DNA from: Halorubrum sp. 48-1-W
Lineage (GTDB): Archaea; Halobacteriota; Halobacteria; Halobacteriales; Haloferacaceae
NCBI RefSeq assembly: GCF_003287355.1
Contig: NZ_QMIM01000017.1
Span: forward strand, 1 to 64,000
DNA: 64,000 nucleotides
Direction of reading: 5' to 3'
Under the pieces are notes generated by a model. That model was not told where the DNA came from. It worked only from the letters and a program-made list of their open reading frames with translations, and did no database searches. Below are positions 1 through 9,284 of this stretch, in pieces (positions within the stretch are counted from its first letter, which is position 1; each line of letters opens with the position of its first letter). The position numbers were made by a program, and so were the translations under genes.

Positions 1-1142
1 CCGGGTTCGTCGTCGCGGCCGTCGCGTGGTACTTCGTGTACGCGCGCAGCGAGACCGAGCAACGGGGCGTGCTGGGGTCGTGGGTGCTCGACCGCTCGGA
101 GGAGCTACCCAAGCCCGCGGTGTCGGCGGCGACCTCGGTTCAGCCGAGCGGCGGCGACTACCGGGTGATGGTGCCGATCGCGAACCCGCGGACGGAGGAG
201 CACCTGATCACGCTGGCGTCCGCGATCGCCAAGCAACGCGACGGCACCGTCGTCGCCGTCAACATCGCGAACGTGCCGGACCAGACCTCGCTGGAGGCCG
301 CCCGCGAGCGCGGCGCCCACGAGGCGGCACACGGCCTGTTGGACCGAGCCCGCGAGGACGCCGAGACGTTCGGCGTCGACGTGGAGACCCACGTCGTCCT
401 CTCACACCGCGTGTTCGAGGAGGTGTTCGACGCCGCGCGGACCTACGGCGCGGACCTGACGGTGATGGGCTGGGGCGAGAACTCCCACGGCGCGCCCGGC
501 CGGGCCGAGTCCGCGGTCGACGAACTCGCCCACTCGCTGCCGTGTGACTTCCTCGTGTTCCGGGACCGCGGCTTCGACGCCTCCCGGATCCTCCTCCCGA
601 CCGCCGGCGGCCCCGACTCGGAGCTGTCGGCGGCGGTGGCGCGGACCCTCAAAGCGGAGTTCGGCTCCGAGGTGACGCTGCTTCACGTGGCCGACGACCC
701 GGCGGAGGGGAAGGCCTTCCTCGAGTCGTGGGCGGCCGAGAACGGCCTCGACGACGCGGAGCTCCGCGTCGAGTCGGGCGACGTGGAGTCGCGGATCGCC
801 GAGGCAGCCCGCGAGGCGACCCTGCTCGTGATCGGCGCGACGGAGAAGGGACTGCTCTCGCGGCTGGTCCGCGGCTCGCTCGTGCTCCAGGTGCTCTACG
901 ACGTCGAGTGTTCGGTCCTGCTCGCGGAGAAACGCCACGAACGCGGCCTCCTCGCCCGGCTGTTCGGGTCCGGCTCCCGCGACCTCGACGACGCGTACGC
1001 GGAGGTCGGCGTGGAACCCGAGCCGAACACGCCCCCGGTCGAGGGGGCGACGGGCAGCGACGACAGCGACCGCGACGACGACCGCGACGACGACCGCGAC
1101 GACGACCGCGACGACGACCGCGACGACCGCGACGGCCGCTAA
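1..1142 (+). CDS. Amino acid permease with C-terminal UspA domains (5' end outside window)
   Basis: The reading frame is open from the first bases, which encode the end of a hydrophobic helix ([16 protein letters not shown]), so the true start lies upstream. After this last membrane segment come two UspA-like cytoplasmic domains, one opening with [10 protein letters not shown] and one with RILLPTAGG; the second ends in a nucleotide-binding-type [15 protein letters not shown] stretch. This order (APC-family permease, then tandem UspA) is common in haloarchaea; the transported amino acid cannot be told. The C-terminus is a low-complexity DDDR repeat encoded by a 12-bp tandem repeat. The stop codon overlaps the stop of the convergent deoC by two bases within ctaa. 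Confidence 0.8.
   Translation, partial: GFVVAAVAWYFVYARSETEQRGVLGSWVLDRSEELPKPAVSAATSVQPSGGDYRVMVPIANPRTEEHLITLASAIAKQRDGTVVAVNIANVPDQTSLEAARERGAHEAAHGLLDRAREDAETFGVDVETHVVLSHRVFEEVFDAARTYGADLTVMGWGENSHGAPGRAESAVDELAHSLPCDFLVFRDRGFDASRILLPTAGGPDSELSAAVARTLKAEFGSEVTLLHVADDPAEGKAFLESWAAENGLDDAELRVESGDVESRIAEAAREATLLVIGATEKGLLSRLVRGSLVLQVLYDVECSVLLAEKRHERGLLARLFGSGSRDLDDAYAEVGVEPEPNTPPVEGATGSDDSDRDDDRDDDRDDDRDDDRDDRDGR
1071..1118 (+). repeat. 12-bp tandem repeat encoding (DDDR)n
   Basis: Four perfect copies of cgcgacgacgac lie in frame at the 3' end of the permease/UspA gene, followed by degenerate copies to about 1138. They encode an acidic/basic DDDR tail that looks length-variable. Confidence 0.85.
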
Positions 1143-1798
1143 CCGTTCCGTTCTCCCACGTTCTCCGGTGCGCCCTCGACGATCGCGACCCCGGCGGAGG
1201 CGCCGATCCGCTCCGCGCCGGCCTCGAACATCGCCATCGCCTCCTCGTAGGAGCCGACGCCGCCGGAGGCTTTCACCGGGAGGTACTCGCTCATCAGCGT
1301 CACGTCCGGGACCGTCGCGCCGCCGTCGGCGAAGCCGGTCGACGTCTTCACCATGTCGGCGTCGGCGTCGACGGCGGCCTCACAGGCCCGGCGTTTCTCC
1401 GCGTCGGTCAACAGCGCGGTCTCGATGATGACCTTCACCGGGACCGGGACGGCCGCGACGACCTCGGCGAGCTCGGCCGTGACCGCGTCGTCCTCGCCGG
1501 CCTTCAGCCGGCCGACGTTGATCACGAGGTCGATCTCGTCGGCCCCGTCGTCCCAGGCGGTGACCGCCTCCTCGCGCTTGCTGGCCGTCGACGACTGCCC
1601 GTGCGGGAACCCCACGACGGTCGCGATCGTGTCCGGGGCCGTGTCGTGATCGGCCGCCTCCGCGAGGTAACACGGCGGGATACAGGCGTTCATCCCGTGG
1701 GTGTCGGCCTCCGTGAGGACGCGTTCGACGTCCTCGAACGTCGTCGTCGGGCCGAGCACGGTGTGGTCGATCCGGGCTGCGAGTTCCCGTCGGTTCAT
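1139..1798 (-). CDS. deoC: Deoxyribose-phosphate aldolase
   Basis: A 219-residue DERA enzyme that reversibly cleaves 2-deoxyribose 5-phosphate to acetaldehyde and glyceraldehyde 3-phosphate, in deoxynucleoside salvage. The start [17 protein letters not shown] is preferred over the longer upstream frame because the family begins at this point and the upstream part is Arg/Ser-rich. Family motifs are visible: [10 protein letters not shown] and [14 protein letters not shown], the latter containing the Schiff-base Lys. A TATA-like stretch sits about 25 bases before the start. The gene is convergent with the permease/UspA gene. Confidence 0.93.
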   Translation of the reverse strand: MNRRELAARIDHTVLGPTTTFEDVERVLTEADTHGMNACIPPCYLAEAADHDTAPDTIATVVGFPHGQSSTASKREEAVTAWDDGADEIDLVINVGRLKAGEDDAVTAELAEVVAAVPVPVKVIIETALLTDAEKRRACEAAVDADADMVKTSTGFADGGATVPDVTLMSEYLPVKASGGVGSYEEAMAMFEAGAERIGASAGVAIVEGAPENVGERNG

Positions 1799-1874
1799 AC
1801 CGGCGACTCGTGTGGGCGCGACAAAGGCCTGCTGGATTCGGAGGGGATCCCGCCCGGTCGTCCGTCCGAGGCGA

Positions 1875-2792
1875 CTACGCCGCGACGCGCCGCCGGAGCT
1901 CGTCACGGATCGCCGTCCGCTTGACGAGCGCGAAGCCACAACAGACCAGCAGGAAGCCGACGACCGTGTTCGGGGTGAGCCCCTCGTTCAACACGAGCCA
2001 GCCGGAGAGCGCCGCGAACACCGGCGCGACGTAGGAGACGAGGTTGATCTCGATCGGGCCGAGCCGGTCGAGGAGGTGGAAGTAGACGAGGTAGCCGAAA
2101 CCGCTGGCGACCACCGCGAGGTAGCCGAGCGCGAGCAGCGCCTCGGTCGTCCAGGCGACCTCGGCCGTCGACTCGCCGAGCCCGAACGCGACGACGTGCA
2201 TGATCACGGCGCCGAACAGCATCGACCACGCCTCCATGGTCTCTATCTCCATGCCCACGTCGAGCGCACGGGTGAGCACCGAGCCGAGCGCGAACGACGC
2301 GGCTGCGAGGAACACGAGGAACTTCGCGACGGTCCCGCCCGCAGCGAGGTTGGAGGGATCGGGCGCGGCCAGCACGCCCGCGCCGGCGAGTCCGATGAGG
2401 AGGCCGACGACGCCGAGGGCGGTCAACCGCTCCGAGGGGAGGAAGGCCCGCGCGAACACCGTCGTCAACACCGGCGAGAGGCCGACCGTGACGGATGCGA
2501 CCGCGCTCGTCACCTCGGGGTCGGTCTGGCCGACGAACAGGAAGGCGTGGTAGGCCGCGATGAGGAGGACCGCGCCGACGGCCACGAGCTTCCACTCGCC
2601 GCGGCCGCGGGGGACCGGGTCGTCGACGACGTAGGCCGCGTAGCCGAGCATCACCACGCCGGCGACGTCGTAGCGGATGGCGGCGAACAGCACGGGCGGG
2701 AAGTACGCCAGCCCGGCGTTTATCGCCATGAACGCCGAGCCCCACACGGCAGCGAGGAGGAGGAACAACGAGAGGTTTCGATAACGGCTCAC
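1875..2792 (-). CDS. EamA-family (DMT superfamily) permease
   Basis: A 305-residue integral membrane protein with about ten hydrophobic segments in two EamA halves; the first opens with [19 protein letters not shown] and the second with [22 protein letters not shown]. It ends with a short basic tail. EamA proteins export metabolites or amino acids, but substrate cannot be read from sequence. The start is GTG. It runs in the same direction as deoC 76 bases downstream, which has its own start region. Confidence 0.85.
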   Translation of the reverse strand: MSRYRNLSLFLLLAAVWGSAFMAINAGLAYFPPVLFAAIRYDVAGVVMLGYAAYVVDDPVPRGRGEWKLVAVGAVLLIAAYHAFLFVGQTDPEVTSAVASVTVGLSPVLTTVFARAFLPSERLTALGVVGLLIGLAGAGVLAAPDPSNLAAGGTVAKFLVFLAAASFALGSVLTRALDVGMEIETMEAWSMLFGAVIMHVVAFGLGESTAEVAWTTEALLALGYLAVVASGFGYLVYFHLLDRLGPIEINLVSYVAPVFAALSGWLVLNEGLTPNTVVGFLLVCCGFALVKRTAIRDELRRRVAA

Positions 2793-2892
2793 GTCGGACG
2801 TGGATCACCCGCCGGGCAAAAGCTTCCGAAAGCGGCCGGCGCCGCCGGCTGCCGGGCCGGACCGTCTCGGGCGGTGACGTCTCACAGCGGAA

Positions 2893-2927
2893 CAAGGGAG
2901 AAGCCCACGGCTTCAGTCGCGGGATAC
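2893..2927 (+). mobile_element. Possible solo IS200/IS605 (TnpB) 3' end
   Basis: The stretch gagaagcccacggcttcag followed by tcgcgggatactgac resembles the hairpin that closes haloarchaeal IS1341-type TnpB elements. The stem is imperfect and no tnpB coding sequence remains, so the assignment is tentative. Confidence 0.3.
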
Positions 2928-3587
2928 TGACCGGATCCGGAACCGATCGTCCTCGCGGGTGACGACGCCGACGTCGGCGAGTCGCCCGAGGGCGTCGACG
3001 ACGGCGCGCTCCGGGGCGCCGACCTCGTCGACGACGGCCTCGACGGAGCCGTCGGTCTCGGCCAGCGCGGCGAGCACGGCGGCGTAAAACCGGCTGTCCG
3101 CCTCGGTGCCGAGCCGCTCGTCGATCTCCGCGAGCGCGTCCTCGACGCGGCCGTGGACCCACCGCTTGGCCACCGACAGCTCCCGGTCGAGCTCGCGGAG
3201 ACGACCGTACTCGGCGGCGAGGTCGGCGATCTCGTCGGCGTGTTCGCCCCCGTCCGGAACCTCGATCGAGAGGTGCGGACACCGGCCGGACATGTCGAGC
3301 CCCTTGCTGGCGGGGTACGCGCTCTTCGCGCCGAACCCGTAGGGGGAGACGCTCACCTCGAGCCGCAGGCTCCGGATGATACGGAAGTACTTTCGCCGCT
3401 GGTCGTCCGTCGTCGACTCGATCAGCCCGGCCTCCTCGAGCTTGCGGAGGTGGTCGATGACGGCCTTCGGGCTCACGCCGAGGTACTCCGAGATCTCCGT
3501 GACGTAGCAGGGCTTCTGGGCGAGTAGCCGGAGGATGCGTCGCCGGTTCTCGTTCCCGAGGAGATCGAGCAGTACCGCGGAGTCCAT
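2913..3587 (-). CDS. ArsR-like winged HTH transcriptional regulator
   Basis: A 224-residue DNA-binding protein. The N-terminal winged helix (residues about 1-75: ENRRRILRLLAQKP, then SEYLGVSPKAVIDHLRKLEE) is typical of ArsR/HTH_20 regulators. A central segment is followed by an acidic C-terminal helical part (VAKRWVHGRVEDALAEIDER). The start MDSAVLLDLLGNENRR is chosen because the family begins here and a TATA-like cttttgt lies about 26 bases upstream. It is divergent from gpmI. The signal it responds to is unknown; one Cys in the HTH does not make a metal site. Confidence 0.8.
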   Translation of the reverse strand: MDSAVLLDLLGNENRRRILRLLAQKPCYVTEISEYLGVSPKAVIDHLRKLEEAGLIESTTDDQRRKYFRIIRSLRLEVSVSPYGFGAKSAYPASKGLDMSGRCPHLSIEVPDGGEHADEIADLAAEYGRLRELDRELSVAKRWVHGRVEDALAEIDERLGTEADSRFYAAVLAALAETDGSVEAVVDEVGAPERAVVDALGRLADVGVVTREDDRFRIRSVSRD

Positions 3588-3638
3588 TAACGTATAGTTA
3601 GCGTCGGACGGACAAAAGGTTGGCTTCCCGCGATCGCC

Positions 3639-3668
3639 GGGTCGAGACGGGTCGAGACGGGTCGAACG
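3639..3668 (+). repeat. 10-bp tandem repeat
   Basis: The decamer gggtcgagac occurs twice, followed by a third diverged copy (gggtcgaacg), in the divergent intergenic region between the HTH regulator and gpmI. Confidence 0.7.
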
Positions 3669-3710
3669 GCACCGATGGACCGACTCGGGCCGCCGCGGAG
3701 CCGTCGCGAT

Positions 3711-3783
3711 GTCGCCGTGTCCGGAGGAGGGGTAGTCGCCGTGTCCGGAGGAGGGGTAGTCGCCGTGTTCGGAACGAAGGGTA
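3711..3783 (+). repeat. 24-bp tandem repeat upstream of gpmI
   Basis: Two perfect 24-bp copies beginning gtcgccgtgtccggaggagg (3711-3734, 3735-3758) are followed by a diverged third copy. The array ends about 28 bases before the gpmI start codon, so it covers the expected promoter region. Confidence 0.85.
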
Positions 3784-3810
3784 ATTACCTCGCGACGGGG
3801 AGGGAGAGGT

Positions 3811-5388
3811 ATGCGGACAGCACTCGTCGTACTCGACGGTTGGGGCCTCGGAGCCGACTCCGAACACCGGACCGGCCTCGAGCCGGACGACCCCACCGTC
3901 CCGGACTCACAGGGTCGAGACGCGGTCGAGGCCGCCGACACCCCGACGTTCGACGCTGCGGCCGAGCGGGGGGCGTACGGGTCGCTCGTCGTTCACGGCC
4001 GGCGCGTGGGGCTCCCCGAGGGGCAGATGGGAAACTCGGAGGTCGGCCACCTCAACATCGGTGCGGGTCGAGTCGTCAAGCAGGCGTACACTCGGATCAC
4101 GGACGCGCTCACGGCGGGGACGTTCGCCGACAACGACGCGCTCCGGTCGGCGTTCGAACACGTCGAGGCGACCGGCGGCCGGGTCCACTTCATGGGGCTC
4201 GTCTCCGACGGCGGCGTCCACTCGCACGTCTCGCACCTCGCGGCGCTCATCGACGCGGCCGCCGAGGCGGGCGTGCCGGCGACGACCCACGCGTTCACCG
4301 ACGGCCGCGACACGGCCCCGGAGATCGCCGACGAGTTCCTCGCGTCGGTGGCCGAGCACGCTGACGAGCAGGGTACCGGCGCGGTCGCGACCGTCATCGG
4401 CCGGTATCACGCCATGGATCGCGACGAGAACTGGGAGCGCACCCGGCGCGCCTACGACGCGATCGTGAACCGCGAGGCCCCCCACGTGGCGGGGTCGGCG
4501 GTCGCCGCCGCCCGCGAGGCCCACGCCCGCGGCGAGACCGACGAGTTCGTCGAGCCGACCCTCGTCGCCGACGAACCCGCCCTCGCCGACGGCGACGCCG
4601 TCGTCTTCTTCAACTTCCGCGCGGACCGGGCGCGCCAACTGGTCCGACTGCTCACCGGGACCGGACCGGAGTGGGGCTTCGATCTGGACCGACCCGACAT
4701 CGAGTTGGTGACGATGACGGAGTACGACGAGACGTTCGAGTTCCCCGTGGCGTTTCCGCCCGAGACCCCGACGAACACGATCGGCGAGGTCGTCTCCGCG
4801 GCCGACGGCACCCAGCTCCGGATCGCCGAATCGGAGAAGTACCCGCACGTCACCTACTTCCTCAACGGCGGTCGGGAGGTCGCGTTCCCCGGCGAGTTGC
4901 GCTCGATCGTCGAGAGCCCGGACGTGCCGACCTACGACCTCGAACCGGAGATGTCGGCGCGGGAGGTGACCGACGAGGCGATCCGGATTATCGGGACGGA
5001 CGACCCCGACCTGATCGTGTTGAACTACGCGAACCCGGACATGGTGGGCCACACCGGCGACTTCGAGGCCGCCATCGAGGCGGTCGAGACGGTCGACACA
5101 CAGCTCTCCCGACTGCTCGATGCGGTCGCCGACGCCGGCGGCCACGCGGTCGTCACCGCCGATCACGGCAACGCCGACGACATGGGGACCCCCGAGAACC
5201 CCCACACCGCACACACGTACAACCCGGTCCCGTTCGTCTACCTGCCGCCCGGGGGCGACGACGGCGGCCGTGCGGTTCGGGCGGGCGGCTCGCTCTGTGA
5301 CGTCGCCCCGACCGTGTTGGAGCTCATGGACCTCGACCGGCCGGCGGAGATGACCGGCGAGAGCCTGCTCGGGCCGATCGATCGGTAA
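3811..5388 (+). CDS. gpmI: 2,3-bisphosphoglycerate-independent phosphoglycerate mutase
   Basis: Interconverts 3- and 2-phosphoglycerate in lower glycolysis and gluconeogenesis. The 525-residue length fits the bacterial-type two-domain iPGAM. Metal ligand Asp9 lies in VVLDGWG and the phosphoserine nucleophile Ser76 lies in GQMGNSEVGHLN. The central transferase domain carries DGRDTAPEIADEF, and the C-terminal metal site reads VVTADHGNADDM. A family-typical acidic insert follows the first strand. The gene is single, with its own promoter region containing tandem repeats, and the thiolase gene follows after 70 bases. Confidence 0.96.
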   Translation: MRTALVVLDGWGLGADSEHRTGLEPDDPTVPDSQGRDAVEAADTPTFDAAAERGAYGSLVVHGRRVGLPEGQMGNSEVGHLNIGAGRVVKQAYTRITDALTAGTFADNDALRSAFEHVEATGGRVHFMGLVSDGGVHSHVSHLAALIDAAAEAGVPATTHAFTDGRDTAPEIADEFLASVAEHADEQGTGAVATVIGRYHAMDRDENWERTRRAYDAIVNREAPHVAGSAVAAAREAHARGETDEFVEPTLVADEPALADGDAVVFFNFRADRARQLVRLLTGTGPEWGFDLDRPDIELVTMTEYDETFEFPVAFPPETPTNTIGEVVSAADGTQLRIAESEKYPHVTYFLNGGREVAFPGELRSIVESPDVPTYDLEPEMSAREVTDEAIRIIGTDDPDLIVLNYANPDMVGHTGDFEAAIEAVETVDTQLSRLLDAVADAGGHAVVTADHGNADDMGTPENPHTAHTYNPVPFVYLPPGGDDGGRAVRAGGSLCDVAPTVLELMDLDRPAEMTGESLLGPIDR

Positions 5389-5427
5389 ACCGTAAACTGC
5401 GGGAGGATTCTTCGCGGTTCCACGCCA

Positions 5428-5435
5428 ATTTAAGC
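5428..5435 (+). promoter_or_regulatory. TATA-like box of the thiolase gene
   Basis: The sequence aatttaag lies about 25 bases before the thiolase ATG, which predicts a leaderless or nearly leaderless transcript. Confidence 0.55.
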
Positions 5436-5458
5436 CCGTCACGGGCCTCGGTTCCGAC

Positions 5459-6601
5459 ATGACCGACGTCACGACGCCGGTGATCGCGGCCGCGTACCGA
5501 ACGCCACAGGGGAGAGACGGGGGCGTCTTCGCGGACGTCAGGAGCGAGGACCTCTCGACGCGGCTCATCGACCACGCGCTCGCGGAGACGGGGCTCTCCA
5601 ACGACCACGTCGACGACCTGATGTGGGGGGTCGCCCAGCAACGAACCGAACAGGACAACAACGTGGCCCGGGTGATCGCGCTCCTCTCCGATCTCGGCGA
5701 GTCGGTACCGGCGACCTCGATCAACCGCTGGTGTGCCTCCTCGATGCAGGCGGTGATCTCCGCGGCCGACGCGGTCGCCGCCGGCAACCGCGACTGCGTC
5801 GTCGCCGGCGGCGTCGAGAACATGAGCCGCGTCCCGATGGACGGCGACGCCTACCAGCACCTCCACCCGGAGCTCTCGGAGAAGTACAACGTCTTCCAGC
5901 TCCAGATGGGGATGACCGCGGAGAAGGTGGCCGAGGAGTACGGGGTGAGCCGCGAGGCGCAGGACGAGTACGCGGCCCGGAGCCATCAGCGCGCCGCCGA
6001 GGCGACCGAGTCCGGTCGCTTCGACGACGAGATCGTCCCCGTGGAGACCGACGACGGGCTCGTCGAGGAGGACGAGGGGATCAGGCCGGACACGACGGCC
6101 GAGAAGCTCGCCGACCTGCCGCCCGCGTTCACGGGCGACGGGACGGTCACCGCCGGGAACGCCTCGCAGATCTCCGACGGCGCGGCGCTGACGGTCGTCA
6201 CGAGCCGCGCGTTCGCCGAGGACCACGGGCTGGACGTGCTCGCGGAGGTGGGGACGAACGCGGTCGCCGGCGTCGACCCAACCGTGATGGGGATCGGACC
6301 GGTCCCCGCGACCCGGAACCTGCTCGACCGCGCGGGGACGACGGTGGACGACTACGACCTCGTCGAGCTCAACGAGGCGTTCGCCTCCCAGTGTGAGTAC
6401 GCCCGCCGCGAACTCGGGGTCGACGAGGACGTCTACAACGTCAACGGCGGCGCGATCGCGATCGGCCATCCCCTCGGAGCCTCCGGCGCCCGGCTGCCCG
6501 TCACCCTGCTCCACGAGATGGAGAAGCGGGACGCGGAGCGCGGGCTCGCGACGCTGTGTGTCGGGTTCGGACAGGGGGCCGCGGTCGAGTTCCTGCGGTA
6601 G
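5459..6601 (+). CDS. Acetyl-CoA C-acyltransferase (thiolase)
   Basis: A 380-residue thiolase that either cleaves 3-ketoacyl-CoA or condenses two acyl-CoA units. The nucleophile Cys92 is in INRWCASSMQAV. Also present are VELNEAFASQ, the His-bearing NVNGGAIAIGHPLGASG, and the second Cys in CVGFGQGAA near the C-terminus. All catalytic residues are intact. It is not next to other beta-oxidation genes; a glutaryl-CoA-type dehydrogenase lies 32 kb away. A degradative role is more likely than isoprenoid synthesis, but that is inference. Confidence 0.93.
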   Translation: MTDVTTPVIAAAYRTPQGRDGGVFADVRSEDLSTRLIDHALAETGLSNDHVDDLMWGVAQQRTEQDNNVARVIALLSDLGESVPATSINRWCASSMQAVISAADAVAAGNRDCVVAGGVENMSRVPMDGDAYQHLHPELSEKYNVFQLQMGMTAEKVAEEYGVSREAQDEYAARSHQRAAEATESGRFDDEIVPVETDDGLVEEDEGIRPDTTAEKLADLPPAFTGDGTVTAGNASQISDGAALTVVTSRAFAEDHGLDVLAEVGTNAVAGVDPTVMGIGPVPATRNLLDRAGTTVDDYDLVELNEAFASQCEYARRELGVDEDVYNVNGGAIAIGHPLGASGARLPVTLLHEMEKRDAERGLATLCVGFGQGAAVEFLR

Positions 6602-6602
6602 C

Positions 6603-7643
6603 TCACCGCTCGACCGCACCGGTGCCGGCGCGGTCGACGTCGGCGAGCGGGATCGACCCACCTGCGAGGTCCGGCCCCTCGAAGGGGTCCTCGGCGAGCA
6701 GGAGCGAGCCGTCGAGGTCGGCGTAATCCAGGAGCGGCGCGAGGTGGGCTCCGGCGGCGATCGAGGCGTTCGACTCGACCATACAGCCGAGCATGACCTC
6801 CAACCCGTGTGAGCGCGCGGTCGCGACCGCGCGCCGTGCCTCGAGCAGTCCGCCCGTCTTCATCAGCTTCAGGTTCGCGATGTCACACCGGTCGGCGATC
6901 CGCGGGATGTCCGCCGAAGTGACGCAGGACTCGTCGGCGGCGATCGGTAGCGCCGAGCGTTCGTAGGCGAACTTCAGTCCCTCGGGCTCCTCGGCCGGAA
7001 CCGGCTGTTCGATGAACTCCACGCCCAGGTCCGCGAGCCACTCGCTCTTCTCGACCGTCTCGCGGGGCGTCCACGCCTCGTTGGCGTCGACGCGGATCGT
7101 CGCGTCGGGCGCGGCCTCCCGAACCGTCTCGACGATCTCCCGGTCGCGGTCGCCCCCGAGTTTCACCTTCAGGATCGGGTAGCCGGCATCGGCCGCGTCC
7201 TCAGCCTTCTCGCGGATCCGCTCCGTGGTGTCGATCCCGACGGTGAAGGAGGTGTCCGGCGTCGACGAGGCGTCGAGCCCCCATAGCCTGTACAACGGGA
7301 CGTCGAGCCGCTTCGCAGTCAGATCGTGGAGCGCGATCGAGACCGCACAGCGGGCGGCCGGGTTGTCGTGGACGACCTCCGTCATCCGCGCTTCGATCGT
7401 CGTCAGCGCGTGCGGGTCGCCCACCTCCTCGACGACGTCGAGGAGCTCGGGCAACACCGCTGTGACCGTGTCCGCGGTCTCGCCGTAGTGTCTCGCGGGA
7501 GCCGCGCCGCCGACGCCCGTCGTCCCGTCGTCGTCGGTCACGCGGACGATCAGGTTCTCGGCCTCGGTCTGCGTTCCCCGGGAGATCGTGAACGGTTCCT
7601 CGAGCTCCATCGCGACCCGCTCGAAGGAGGCGTCGAGACTCAT
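6603..7643 (-). CDS. Enolase-superfamily dipeptide epimerase / N-acetyl-D-Glu racemase DgcA-like
   Basis: A 346-residue enolase-superfamily enzyme. The N-terminal capping domain starts LDASFERVAMELEEPFTISR. The barrel carries LKVKLGGDRD (KxK acid/base), IRVDANEAW, EFIEQPVP and IAADESC as Mg ligands, and NLKLMKTGG as second Lys, a Lys/Lys pattern of racemases such as L-Ala-D/L-Glu epimerase. Its start overlaps the stop of the upstream DUF1611 gene by four bases. That pairing matches the described DgcN-DgcA route for D-glutamate, in which DgcA racemises N-acetyl-D-glutamate. A plain dipeptide epimerase remains possible. Confidence 0.85.
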   Translation of the reverse strand: MSLDASFERVAMELEEPFTISRGTQTEAENLIVRVTDDDGTTGVGGAAPARHYGETADTVTAVLPELLDVVEEVGDPHALTTIEARMTEVVHDNPAARCAVSIALHDLTAKRLDVPLYRLWGLDASSTPDTSFTVGIDTTERIREKAEDAADAGYPILKVKLGGDRDREIVETVREAAPDATIRVDANEAWTPRETVEKSEWLADLGVEFIEQPVPAEEPEGLKFAYERSALPIAADESCVTSADIPRIADRCDIANLKLMKTGGLLEARRAVATARSHGLEVMLGCMVESNASIAAGAHLAPLLDYADLDGSLLLAEDPFEGPDLAGGSIPLADVDRAGTGAVER

Positions 7644-8695
7644 CCCTCGAGCACCTCCTCGACGATCCCGTCGACGATCCGGTCGGCCCCGTGGCGGACG
7701 GGGTCGGCGGCTGGAACGCCCACCTCCTCGCCGAACGCGTCGACGATCTCGCCGGCCGCGTCGTCGTCCGCGACGTCCTTCGTGTTGACCGCGCCGGCGA
7801 CGACCGCCGTCTCGTGGACCGGCTCCGCGAGGTCCTCGTAGAGGTCGACGTAGTCGGCAAACGGCGGGAGCGCGACCGACTCGTAGCCGTGGATCGCCTC
7901 GCGGCCGGCGGCGTGACAGAGCACGAGCCCGTCGGCCATCGACCCGTGGAGGATCCCGCAAGTGACCGCCGAGTAGGCGGGGTGGACGATGGTCCCCTGC
8001 CCCTCGACGACGAGCAGGTCGTGGTCGTCGCCGATCTCGAGGAGCATCTCCTCGACCGCGCCCGCGGTGAAATCGGAGATCACGCGGTCGATCGGGTTCC
8101 CCCAGCCGGCGATCATGATCCCGGTCTGGCCGGTGGGGACGAACGCGACGTCGATCCCGCGCTCGCGGGCAGTCTCGACGATCTCGAGCGACGCGGTCAT
8201 CTTCCCCACCGAGCAGTCCGTGCCGACCGTGAGCACGACGTCGGCGTCGATGTCGGCGGATCGGCCGGTCGCGACGCTCAGGTCCTCGTGTGGCTCCCGA
8301 ACGTCCCGCAGTTCGACGCCGTGTTCGGCCGCCAGCTCCGCGAACTCCTCGTCCTCGTTGAGGAAGTAGTGGAGCCCGCTGACGACGTCACAGCCCGCCG
8401 CGATCGCGGCGCGGACGTCGTCGCGCCAGCTCTCGTCGAAGCCGCCGCCGATCGGCGCGATACCGATGTAGAGGGCGTCGACGTCGCCCTCGGCCGCGGC
8501 GAGCGCCTCCTCGAAGGAGTCGACGATCGGCGCGTCGGCCAGGTCGGGCTCGTGGTCGGCGACACGGTCGCCGGCGCGGTCGCGGTCGAGGACCGCCTCG
8601 ACCGACTGGTCGCCGTAGCGCATCACGCCGAGTGCGGTCTTCGCTTCGTCCGGGAACTTCTCGTGGGCGAGAACGACTATCCGTTCGCTACTCAT
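7640..8695 (-). CDS. DUF1611 family protein, DgcN-like
   Basis: A 351-residue protein of the DUF1611 family. It has an N-terminal Rossmann-like part (RIVVLAHEKFPDEAKTALGV) and a C-terminal P-loop-type part with TVGTDCSVGKMTASLEI, FVPTGQTGIMIAGWG and LLVVEGQGTIVHPAYS. Members have been described as DgcN, which acts on D-glutamate ahead of the racemase DgcA. The four-base overlap with the epimerase gene implies a two-gene operon. A TATA-like ttaaatc (8721-8727, minus strand) about 26 bases before the ATG suggests leaderless transcription. Confidence 0.85.
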   Translation of the reverse strand: MSSERIVVLAHEKFPDEAKTALGVMRYGDQSVEAVLDRDRAGDRVADHEPDLADAPIVDSFEEALAAAEGDVDALYIGIAPIGGGFDESWRDDVRAAIAAGCDVVSGLHYFLNEDEEFAELAAEHGVELRDVREPHEDLSVATGRSADIDADVVLTVGTDCSVGKMTASLEIVETARERGIDVAFVPTGQTGIMIAGWGNPIDRVISDFTAGAVEEMLLEIGDDHDLLVVEGQGTIVHPAYSAVTCGILHGSMADGLVLCHAAGREAIHGYESVALPPFADYVDLYEDLAEPVHETAVVAGAVNTKDVADDDAAGEIVDAFGEEVGVPAADPVRHGADRIVDGIVEEVLEG

Positions 8696-8720
8696 GGCGA
8701 GTCGGTCACCCCGGGGTGGC

Positions 8721-8727
8721 TTAAATC
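8721..8727 (-). promoter_or_regulatory. TATA-like box of the DUF1611/epimerase operon
   Basis: Reads gatttaag on the minus strand, about 26 bases upstream of the ATG at 8695. Confidence 0.5.
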
Positions 8728-8752
8728 GGACGGAGCCGGAACGATGGACCGA

Positions 8753-9070
8753 TCACGCCGATCCGCCGACGAACCGATCCGCGCCCTCGTAGAACCAGTA
8801 GCCGTTCTCGCGCATCGCCCGGCCGAGCTCCTGGTGGAACTCGACGAAGTCCGCGAACTCCTCCTTCTCGACGCCCTCGAAGATCTCCTCGACGGAGACG
8901 ACCGTCTCGTAGTCGATCCGGACGGGGTGATCCCCGTACTCCTCGACGTAGTCGGCCGCCGAGAGCGGGAAGTCCTCCGCCTCGTCGATCTTCTTCGCGA
9001 GCACCGCGTGGCCGTACTGCCGCATTCCCTCGCTCCCCTGTTCGCCGTCGGGGTCGTGTGGCCAGTCCAT
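8753..9070 (-). CDS. Small conserved haloarchaeal protein (DUF5785-like)
   Basis: A 105-residue acidic soluble protein starting MDWPHDPDGEQGSEGMRQYG. It has two short helical stretches (YGHAVLAKKIDEAEDFPLSA; FADFVEFHQELGRAMRENG) and no cysteines, membrane segment or signal peptide. It resembles a small haloarchaeal family I recall as DUF5785; the number is from memory. The start is the first Met after which the composition becomes protein-like. Function is unknown. It is divergent from serS. Confidence 0.7.
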   Translation of the reverse strand: MDWPHDPDGEQGSEGMRQYGHAVLAKKIDEAEDFPLSAADYVEEYGDHPVRIDYETVVSVEEIFEGVEKEEFADFVEFHQELGRAMRENGYWFYEGADRFVGGSA

Positions 9071-9284
9071 ACGCACCGCTTCGCCGAGCCCGGGGATAGT
9101 GGTTACGGAAAATCGAAGCGACGGGAGGGATCGGCCGGTGTCGGCGACGACCGCTTCAGATCGGACGATCCGCCCCGGCCGGACGCACCGGACCGATCGG
9201 ACGACCCGTCCCGGTCGGACCTCCGGCCCGGCTGACGACGACGCTCCGATACGGTTTTGAGTCGTCCCGCGGAACGGCCGGTAA

